From: a bacterium | GTDB lineage: Bacteria > Verrucomicrobiota > Verrucomicrobiia > Limisphaerales > UBA11358 | Length of the DNA: 5,285 nt | Assembly (NCBI GenBank): GCA_021781185.1 | Contig: JAJXXI010000489.1 | Coordinates: 1 to 5,285 of the forward strand | Reading direction: 5' to 3' | In this document: in pieces, positions 1 to 5,285 of the stretch | Position numbering within the stretch: the stretch's first letter is position 1 | Layout of the letters: the number at the start of each line of letters is the position of its first letter | Notes under the pieces: model-generated | Database searches by the model: none | What the model was told of the DNA's origin: nothing | What the model saw: the letters and a program-made list of their open reading frames with translations, nothing else | Made by a program: the position numbers and the translations under genes

Positions 1-99
1 CGCCGGCTGTTGAATGCCGTAGGGAATGTTGCGCACCGCCGGCATGATGCCGCCATGCTTGGCGACGAAATAAAACAGTTCGAGGTGGTGAACATTCAT
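1..99 (-). CDS. LysR-family transcriptional regulator, N-terminal fragment (cut by window edge)
   Basis: Only the first 33 codons are in the window. The frame runs leftward from an ATG at 99-97 and stays open to base 1. The peptide begins MNVHHLELFYFVAKHGG and continues through AVRNIPYGIQQPA. This is the start of a LysR-type winged helix-turn-helix: helix 1 with the L-x-x-F-x-x-V-A pattern, then the turn, then the entry to the recognition helix (GIQQPA, where the family usually continues with VS). LysR proteins are cytoplasmic DNA-binding regulators that normally carry a C-terminal effector domain, which lies outside the window. A weak purine-rich AAAGGG (minus strand, 116-111) about 11 nt upstream could be the ribosome binding site. 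A second ATG at 95-93 is in another frame. The gene is divergent from everything to its right, the usual LysR arrangement, but its target and effector cannot be told from this fragment. Confidence 0.85.
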   Translation of the reverse strand, partial: MNVHHLELFYFVAKHGGIMPAVRNIPYGIQQPA

Positions 100-135
100 G
101 ATTCCGGCGGCCCTTTCGATCCCACTGATAGCCAG

Positions 136-148
136 TCCCCGTTGGGGA
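136..148. repeat. Short perfect inverted repeat upstream of the LysR gene
   Basis: TCCCC-GTT-GGGGA forms a 5-bp perfect stem with a 3-nt loop, 37 bp upstream of the LysR start codon. It could be a small hairpin in the LysR leader or part of an operator. At this length in GC-rich DNA it could also be chance. Confidence 0.3.
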
Positions 149-299
149 ATCAAGCCGGCAAATGGCCTCGGCATTGATTTCTGCAATGCCATGAAAGTTT
201 TATCAATTAACACCCCGGGCTGGTTCCGCGTTAAAAATGGACCATGAAAACAAAACCCAGCCTGGTCCGGTGGCTCTTGGCCCCGGTTTTCAAAATGAT

Positions 300-315
300 G
301 ATCCGATGCCGGATC
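300..315. repeat. Short perfect inverted repeat GATCCG-n4-CGGATC
   Basis: A 6-bp perfect palindromic pair separated by four bases (ATGC). No T-run follows it on either strand, so it does not look like a terminator. It could be a protein-binding dyad or chance. Confidence 0.25.
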
Positions 316-404
316 GCAGGCTTGAACCTGACGTTGGTCGGATTTGGACTGCCGGTTTGCAGCGGCCATCTCGCGGCTTGCCGCCAGAATGCGATGCGTG
401 ATGT

Positions 405-956
405 GTGAATGCCTCCATCATCCATTTTAACCTGCTGCCGGCTTGGCTGTGGATTCTACCGGGCTTCGGCTCGGGCATGGTCTTTCGCGGCGAGAAATGG
501 CTCGGCGGCTATGCCAGTCTCAAACGCCGGATGTATCGGCCTGCCAAGATTCAATCCTGTGGCATTACCGTGAACGGTTGCTTCATTCTGGGGCTCGACG
601 GCGACACGTGCAACGACTTCGAAGACGTGCTGAATTCCGTGCACGACTCACAGCTTTACAAAGTGCAGGTGACCTTCATGACGGCGTTTCCCGGCACGCC
701 GCTCTACGCGCGGCTTTAGGCGGAGAGTTGTATCCTCCGCGACCGGGCGTGGGAGCTTTGCAGATTGTTCGACATCAATTTTCAGCCGAGAAACATGGGC
801 GTGGCTGAATTACAGACGGGCTTTCTCAGCTTGGTCAAAACACTCTATTCCGCCGAGGAAACGCTGCTCCGGCGCGCAAATTTTAGGCGCCGGCTGAGGA
901 CATCAACGAATTTTGGCCGGCGATCGGCAAAACATGTGCCGTTGTTGGTTGGGTAA
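405..956 (+). pseudogene. B12-binding-type radical SAM protein, C-terminal remnant with in-frame amber stop
   Basis: One frame of 183 sense and nonsense codons runs from a GTG at 405 to TAA at 954-956, broken only by TAG at 717-719 (codon 105). From about 547 it reads like the C-terminal third of cobalamin-binding-domain radical SAM proteins: KIQSCGITVNGCFILGLDGD, then VQVTFMTAFPGTPLYARL. After the amber codon, still in the same frame, come LRDRAWELCRLFDINFQP, then RNMGVAELQTGFLSLVK and LYSAEETLLRR. These are features of the last part of the TIM barrel and the DUF4070-like tail. The cobalamin-binding domain and the CxxxCxxC cluster motif, normally several hundred residues upstream, are absent. 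The 405-546 part resembles nothing I know, and the upstream DNA does not restore the core. A 5' deletion or rearrangement plus a point nonsense mutation is the simplest reading. Intact relatives modify diverse substrates, so no reaction is assigned. A functional downstream fragment or stop-codon readthrough cannot be excluded but is unlikely. Confidence 0.75.
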
Positions 957-970
957 TAAAACATCATAAT
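942..970 (+). promoter_or_regulatory. Candidate sigma70-type promoter for the activase/dehydratase gene
   Basis: TTGTTG (942-947) and CATAAT (965-970) are separated by exactly 17 bp. They match the -35 consensus at three of six positions and the -10 consensus at five of six. The region is locally AT-rich compared with its surroundings, and transcription would begin near 977, about 44 bases before the start codon. It overlaps the 3' end of the pseudogene. This is a consensus match by eye only, and promoter rules in this lineage may differ. Confidence 0.35.
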
Positions 971-1003
971 CCCGTTGAGTGTCAGGGTTTTTCTCAGCGG
1001 GAT
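969..1003 (+). promoter_or_regulatory. 11-bp stem-loop in the leader of the activase/dehydratase gene
   Basis: ATCCCGTTGAG (969-979) pairs with CTCAGCGGGAT (993-1003): ten Watson-Crick pairs, one G-U pair and a 13-nt loop. It ends 8 nt before the AAGGTGA ribosome-binding sequence. No U-run follows on the plus strand, so it is a poor intrinsic terminator in that direction. On the minus strand it is followed by ATGATGTTTTATTA, only a weak T-rich tract. It overlaps the predicted transcription start, so it could act as an operator dyad or a leader hairpin that affects stability or translation. Confidence 0.5.
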
Positions 1004-1010
1004 AAATGGA

Positions 1011-1017
1011 AAGGTGA
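1011..1017 (+). promoter_or_regulatory. Shine-Dalgarno sequence supporting the start at 1021
   Basis: AAGGTGA contains AGGTGA, a six-base match to the anti-Shine-Dalgarno end of 16S rRNA. The AGG core lies 6 nt before ATG 1021. The later in-frame ATGs at 1036, 1072 and 1111 have nothing comparable, and this decides the start chosen for the large gene. Confidence 0.65.
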
Positions 1018-1020
1018 ACA

Positions 1021-4000
1021 ATGAAAACTCCTATTATGAGCCGGGGCAGTTCTGGGTTTTACACTCCCGTCATGCCCGGGCATAATGATAATCAACTTTG
1101 GGAAACTTTCATGGGTTTGGATGTGGGGGCTGAAACTTTAAAAGTTGTTGAACTTGTGCGCGAGAAGGGAGCGTTGCGCGTTCGGCATCTCGAAATCGTC
1201 GAGCACGGTAAACAGCCGGGAGCATGTCTGCTTGATTTGCTTGAAAGCCGGAGCTGGTCCGAAGTCGCCAGCGCCACCGCGACCGGCCGGTTCTCCTCGC
1301 GAATAAACCTGACCAATGTTCCCACCAAGCAGGCGCTGCTGCGCGGCTATCGGTTTATGTTCGGCAACGAGCCGGCCACCATCGTCAACATTGGCAGCCA
1401 CGGATTTTGTATTCTGGAACTGCGGGCGAACGGCTTGACCGTATTCCGAGAGAACGGTCGTTGCTCACAGGGCACCGGCAATTTCCTCCGTCAACTCTGT
1501 GAGCGCTTTTCACTTACCGTCGAGGAGGCCAGCGCGGTTTGCGCTGATGTGCCCAATCCTGCACCGCTCTCTGGTCGCTGTCCGGTGATTCTCAAGACGG
1601 ACATGACGCACCTCGCCAACAAGGGCGAGAGCTGCGAACGGATTCTTGCCGGTCTTTTCGACGCGGTTTGCGAAAACGTCTCCGTGCTCATCAAGCCCGG
1701 GGTGAGTCCTTCGCGTGTGTTGCTCACCGGTGGTGTCAGTCGTTCCCCTCGTGTTCGCCGGGTTTTCGGCGAAATGCTCGCGAAGCAGGGAATGAATCTG
1801 GCGGCAGCGGATGAACAACAACTGCTTTGCCTTGAAGCGCTTGGGGCCGCGCTCATCGCCGTGGAAAATCCCGGCGAGCCGCCCGCGCTGGATCACTTGC
1901 TCCTGCCGCCGCGTGAATTGAAACTGGAACGACTGCCTGCGCTCGGGGAATCGCTCCACTATGTGCGCCGGATGCCCAAGCAGCCGTGGGCCAAGGTGAA
2001 TGGCGAATTGCGCCGGCTCGTCATCGGCTTCGACATCGGTTCGACCGGCTCGAAAGCCGTGGCGCTGGATCTGGCGACGCAAGAAACGGTCTGGGAGGCG
2101 TATCGTCAGACGCAGGGTGATCCCGTCGGTGCCGCGCAAGATTTGCTCCGACATTTCATTGAACATCCGGCGATGAAATATCCGGTCGTGGCTTTCGGTG
2201 CCACCGGGAGCGGACGCGAAGTCGCCGGGGCTCTGCTGACCTCGTGTTACGGCAAGGACGCGGTGTTCATCGTCAACGAAATCGTCGCCCATGCCACCGG
2301 TGCGCTGCATTACGACCCGCGCGTGGACACGATTTTTGAAATCGGCGGACAGGATGCGAAATACACCCGGCTGGCGGAGGGATGCATCGTTGACTGCGCC
2401 ATGAACGAAGCGTGCAGCGCAGGCACGGGATCGTTTATTGAGGAACAAGGCCGAAAGTTCTCCGGCATCAAGGATGTCTGCCAGCTTGGGCAGGCCGCGC
2501 AGGCTGCCCCGTCTGGTGTTTCGCTCGGTCAGCATTGCTCGGTATTCATGGCGGAAGTGATTGACGAGGCGGTCGCAGCCGGCGTGGAGCAACCGGCGAT
2601 CATTTCCGGGCTCTACGACTCGATCATCAAGAATTACCTGAATCGCGTGAAGGGCAACCGCTCCGTCGGCAAGGTGATTTTCTGCCAGGGAATGCCGTTC
2701 TCCGCTGACGCGCTGGCGGCGGCGGTCGCGCGGCAAACGGGCAGCGAGGTCATCGTCCCGCCCAATCCAGGAACCGTCGGTGCGCTGGGCATCGCGTTGC
2801 TGGCGGCGCGTGAGTTGGAGGCTGCGAGCCTTGCGCCTTTGGATCTAAAATGCTTTCTGAGCGCAAAAGTGGAGCAGAAGGACACCTTCGTCTGCGGATC
2901 GAACCGCGGCTGTGGCGGCGCGGGCAACCATTGCCGCATCGAACGGCTGCGCACGCTGGTGGCTGATCATCGCGCGAATTTCACCTGGGGCGGCGGCTGT
3001 GCGCTGCACGATAGGGGCACGCGCAAACGGAAACTGCCCGACCTTGCGCCCGATCCGTTTCGCGAACGCGAAGAACGATTGCATAAACTTCTTACCACGT
3101 TCACCTCGTCGCGCGGCGGCCCGCGTGTGGCCATGAGCGATGAATTCATGCTCAAGGGATTGCTCCCGTTCTTCGCCGCGTATTTTCATGCCGCCGGATT
3201 TGATCTGGAAATTGTCGGTGCTGCCGGGCCGGACGTGCTGAAGCGCGGCATCCAGGCGGCGCACGCGCCGTTTTGCGCGCCGATGCAGTTGTTTCACGGC
3301 GTCGCACAGCAACTGGCGGCGACCGGGGCGGACTGGATGTTTGTGCCGATGATCCGCAGCCTGCCGGGCGAACCGGGGCGGCGCTGTTCAGTCATTTGCC
3401 CGATCGTTCAAGGCGCGCCGAAAGTGGTGGCGCGCGGATTGGGGGTTGTCACGCCGCCGAGAATGCTTTCGCCGCAAATCAACTTCGGCGCGGGCAATTT
3501 GGAATCGAAAGAGTTCCTGGCGAGCTGCGAAGGGCTGGCGAGGGAACTCGGCTTGAGCGGACCGCAGCGGCTCGCGGCCTGGACGGCCGGCTTCGCGGCG
3601 CAGCGGGACTTTGACGCGGCCTGCCAGGAGACGGGCCGGCGCGCGCTGGAGTTTTGTCGCGCGCAAAACCTGGTGCCGGTCGTGGTGCTGGGCCGAAATT
3701 ACACGATTTACAACCAGGTGCTGAACTCGCATGTGCCGGCGATCCTGCGCGAGCAGGGCGCGATCGGGATTCCCGTGGATTGCCTGCCGCTGGACGCGCA
3801 GACGCCGCTGTTTGCCGACATGTATTGGGGTTATGGCCAGACCATCCTGCGCGCGGCGCATCAGGTCCGCCGCCTGGCCGGTGTGTATGCGCTGTATTGC
3901 AGCAACTATTCCTGCGGGCCGGACAGTTTTAACCTACATTTCGCCGCGTATGCCATGGCGGGCAAGCCGTTCGTGGTGATTGAGACGGACGGCCATTCCG

Positions 4001-5285
4001 GCGACGCCGGCACGCGGACGCGCGTCGAAGCATTTCTGCATTGCGTCGAGGAGGACCGGCAGAACGTGCGCAACGGCGCGGTGCTGAATGATTTTGAAAG
4101 CGTTCAATTCAGCGGCCTGCGGCTTGGCGATGTTCAAAAGTGCAGCGCGCAGCCCGAAACGTTGCTGGTGCCCTACATCGGTCCGGCGTCCGAGGCGGTG
4201 GCGGCGGTGTTTCGCGGGTTGGGATTAAATGCGGAATGTCTGCCGGCACCGGACGCCGAATCGCTGCGCATCGGCCGTCGCCATACTTCCGGCAAGGAAT
4301 GCCTCCCCATGCCGCTGACGCTGGGATCGCTCATCCAGCGGTTGGAACGCGCGGCGGCGGCGGAAAAATTTGTTTACCTCATGCCAAGCACCAACGGCCC
4401 GTGCCGGTTTGGCGTCTATAATTTGCTCAACAACATCGTCCTCGACCGGCTTGGCTGGCGCGACCGCGTGCGCATCTGGTCGCCCAAGGACACCGGCTAC
4501 TTCGATGATTTGCCGGCGGGAACGGAGATGCTGGTGTTTGCCGGCATTGCCGCCAGCGACTGCTTGCTCCAGGCGAAGTTTGATGTTCGTCCGGTGGAAC
4601 GGAAGTCCGGTGGGGCCAATAAACTTTACGAACGCTGCCAGCGTGAGTTGCTCGCCCGTATTGAGACGGTGGCGCGCGGCGATCTTTCGCTGGGGCCGGC
4701 GTTGTGGCAGGTGGCCGGCGGGCGGCTCTTTGGCCTCCGTGAATTGCTCCAACGCGCGGGACGTGAATTCGCGGCGCTCCGGGGCCCGGGCGAACTGCCG
4801 TGCGTGGAACTGACCGGGGAGATTTACGTGCGCGGGGTGGAATTCAGCAACGACTCGTTGGTCGAGAAACTGGAGGCGCGCGGACTGCGTGTCCACCTCG
4901 CGCCAAAAACCGAATGGGTGAACTACTGCGGCCACGTCGCGCGGCAGACCGGCGGGCGCAACCGGCTTGCGGACGGTTTCAGTCATCTGATGCAACGTCG
5001 CATTGATCACACGGCATTCGCGGCGATGGCTCCACACCTTGGGTGGTCGCCGTTGCCGACGGCGGTGGAGGCGTTGACGGCGGCGGAACCTTACGTGGAT
5101 GCCGCGCTGCATGGCGAGGCCGTGCTGACCGTCGGCGCGCCGCTGCACGAATATCGCCACGGCCACATTGACGCCGTCGTGAGCGTCGGGCCGCTCGAAT
5201 GTATGCCGACCAAAATCGCCGAGGCCCAGTGGCATCATGTGGCCGAGGACGAAGGCGTCCTGAGCCTGACGCTGGCTTTCAATGG
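1021..5285 (+). CDS. Fused acyl-CoA dehydratase activase / HgdB-like dehydratase (tandem ASKHA + DUF2229), 3' end cut
   Basis: The frame is open for 1421 codons to the window end, and family tail motifs suggest only a short C-terminus is missing. ASKHA copy 1 (about 31-285) has GLDVGAETLK (32-41), cluster-type cysteines C148 (GRCSQGTGNF) and C187 (SGRCPVIL), and the adenosine loop LLTGGVSRS. Copy 2 (about 333-605) has GFDIGSTGSK (336-345), IGGQDAK (441-447), C465 (NEACSAGTGSF), C506 (QHCSVFMAEV) and PPNPGTVGALG. A four-cysteine linker follows (C625, C631, C638, C660). DUF2229 and HgdB-like parts run from about 701, with APFCAPMQLFHG (C752), C789/C793, SNYSCGPDSF (C965), DGHSGDAGTRTRVEAF, GKECLPMP (C1094), NGPCRFGVYN (C1128), LTGEIYVRG and PLECMPTKIAEAQ (C1394). 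By homology to HgdC and HgdB, the ASKHA part should use ATP and a [4Fe-4S] cluster to inject low-potential electrons into the catalytic part. It is cytoplasmic and oxygen-sensitive by inference; no signal peptide was seen. The substrate is unknown. The first 30 residues match no domain, and M31 (base 1111) is the alternative start. Confidence 0.93.
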   Translation, partial: MKTPIMSRGSSGFYTPVMPGHNDNQLWETFMGLDVGAETLKVVELVREKGALRVRHLEIVEHGKQPGACLLDLLESRSWSEVASATATGRFSSRINLTNVPTKQALLRGYRFMFGNEPATIVNIGSHGFCILELRANGLTVFRENGRCSQGTGNFLRQLCERFSLTVEEASAVCADVPNPAPLSGRCPVILKTDMTHLANKGESCERILAGLFDAVCENVSVLIKPGVSPSRVLLTGGVSRSPRVRRVFGEMLAKQGMNLAAADEQQLLCLEALGAALIAVENPGEPPALDHLLLPPRELKLERLPALGESLHYVRRMPKQPWAKVNGELRRLVIGFDIGSTGSKAVALDLATQETVWEAYRQTQGDPVGAAQDLLRHFIEHPAMKYPVVAFGATGSGREVAGALLTSCYGKDAVFIVNEIVAHATGALHYDPRVDTIFEIGGQDAKYTRLAEGCIVDCAMNEACSAGTGSFIEEQGRKFSGIKDVCQLGQAAQAAPSGVSLGQHCSVFMAEVIDEAVAAGVEQPAIISGLYDSIIKNYLNRVKGNRSVGKVIFCQGMPFSADALAAAVARQTGSEVIVPPNPGTVGALGIALLAARELEAASLAPLDLKCFLSAKVEQKDTFVCGSNRGCGGAGNHCRIERLRTLVADHRANFTWGGGCALHDRGTRKRKLPDLAPDPFREREERLHKLLTTFTSSRGGPRVAMSDEFMLKGLLPFFAAYFHAAGFDLEIVGAAGPDVLKRGIQAAHAPFCAPMQLFHGVAQQLAATGADWMFVPMIRSLPGEPGRRCSVICPIVQGAPKVVARGLGVVTPPRMLSPQINFGAGNLESKEFLASCEGLARELGLSGPQRLAAWTAGFAAQRDFDAACQETGRRALEFCRAQNLVPVVVLGRNYTIYNQVLNSHVPAILREQGAIGIPVDCLPLDAQTPLFADMYWGYGQTILRAAHQVRRLAGVYALYCSNYSCGPDSFNLHFAAYAMAGKPFVVIETDGHSGDAGTRTRVEAFLHCVEEDRQNVRNGAVLNDFESVQFSGLRLGDVQKCSAQPETLLVPYIGPASEAVAAVFRGLGLNAECLPAPDAESLRIGRRHTSGKECLPMPLTLGSLIQRLERAAAAEKFVYLMPSTNGPCRFGVYNLLNNIVLDRLGWRDRVRIWSPKDTGYFDDLPAGTEMLVFAGIAASDCLLQAKFDVRPVERKSGGANKLYERCQRELLARIETVARGDLSLGPALWQVAGGRLFGLRELLQRAGREFAALRGPGELPCVELTGEIYVRGVEFSNDSLVEKLEARGLRVHLAPKTEWVNYCGHVARQTGGRNRLADGFSHLMQRRIDHTAFAAMAPHLGWSPLPTAVEALTAAEPYVDAALHGEAVLTVGAPLHEYRHGHIDAVVSVGPLECMPTKIAEAQWHHVAEDEGVLSLTLAFN

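Larger units (their letters stand above)
100..404. other. Intergenic stretch without a supportable gene
   Basis: No conserved coding signal was recognised here on either strand. It contains two small perfect dyads (136-148 and 300-315). It also holds two short plus-strand ORFs: 191-247 (18 codons, MKVLSINTPGWF...) and 244-408 (54 codons, MKTKPSLVRWLL...), which overlap through ATGA at 244-247. Neither has a convincing Shine-Dalgarno sequence or a recognisable family. The second has a basic start followed by hydrophobic residues, loosely like a signal peptide or membrane segment, but it also contains many Arg, Cys and Met codons typical of chance frames. The stretch must carry the promoter and operator region of the divergent LysR gene. 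It may also hold eroded remains of the missing 5' part of the radical SAM gene. Confidence 0.5.

Noticed and set aside
717..719. Amber codon as a pyrrolysine or other recoding site
   Set aside because: Family members do not need a special residue at this variable position, and the protein already lacks its catalytic core, so mutation is the simpler explanation.
443..808. Plus-strand frame of 121 codons overlapping the radical SAM remnant
   Set aside because: Its translation (for example LRLGHGLSRREMARRL) is unlike any family, while the overlapping frame carries clear radical SAM C-terminal motifs.
969..1003. Stem-loop as a rho-independent terminator of the upstream gene
   Set aside because: No U-run follows the stem on the plus strand; the sequence goes directly into AAATGGAAAGG and the ribosome binding site.
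1510..2736. Minus-strand open frame of 408 codons inside the activase region
   Set aside because: It is antisense to strongly recognisable ASKHA motifs. The peptide is rich in Arg, His and Gly without domain features, a usual shadow of GC-rich coding DNA.
2845..3312. Minus-strand open frame of 155 codons, and plus-strand alternatives at 2912-3136 and 3273-3614
   Set aside because: All overlap the continuous large frame, whose translation matches the linker and DUF2229 family; the alternatives show no recognisable motif.
4225..5238. Minus-strand open frame of 337 codons in the HgdB-like region
   Set aside because: Same reasoning: low-complexity Arg/His/Gln-rich product, no start signal, and the plus strand encodes conserved GPCRFG, TGEIYVRG and ECMP motifs here.
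1..5285. CRISPR array, tRNA, rRNA, insertion sequence or phage attachment site
   Set aside because: No regularly spaced repeats, cloverleaf, rRNA-like segment, transposase motif or flanking terminal repeats were seen.

Overview
The window is GC-rich (roughly 60% by eye) and was read from sequence alone. Its codon use and gene content fit an anaerobic or facultative bacterium, most plausibly of the Verrucomicrobia/PVC type. The taxonomic guess rests on the style of the LysR N-terminus and on the type of B12-radical-SAM and activase proteins, and it is an inference only.

Layout: (1) Positions 1-99, minus strand: the first 33 codons of a LysR-type transcription regulator, cut by the left edge. 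(2) Positions 100-404: no gene I can support, only small dyads and a doubtful 54-codon ORF. (3) Positions 405-956, plus strand: the C-terminal part of a B12-binding-type radical SAM protein. It lacks its N-terminal cobalamin-binding and radical SAM core domains and is interrupted by one in-frame TAG at 717-719, so it is called a pseudogene. (4) Positions 942-1017: a candidate promoter, an 11-bp hairpin and a good Shine-Dalgarno sequence leading into the main gene. (5) Positions 1021-5285, plus strand: one uninterrupted reading frame of 1421 codons that leaves the window without a stop.

The large gene dominates the window. It is a single-chain fusion of two ASKHA-type ATPase domains of the 2-hydroxyacyl-CoA dehydratase activator (HgdC/BadF/BcrA) family, a cysteine-rich linker, a DUF2229 region and an HgdB-like region. 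In the best-studied relatives, a separate homodimeric activator uses ATP and a [4Fe-4S] cluster to push an electron into a separate dehydratase or reductase. Here both partners are on one polypeptide. Both activator copies keep the pair of cysteines that hold the bridging cluster, but only the second copy keeps the GGQD motif. The natural substrate of this fused class is not evident from the sequence. The divergent LysR gene could be a regulator of the region, but a degraded gene now lies between it and the large gene.
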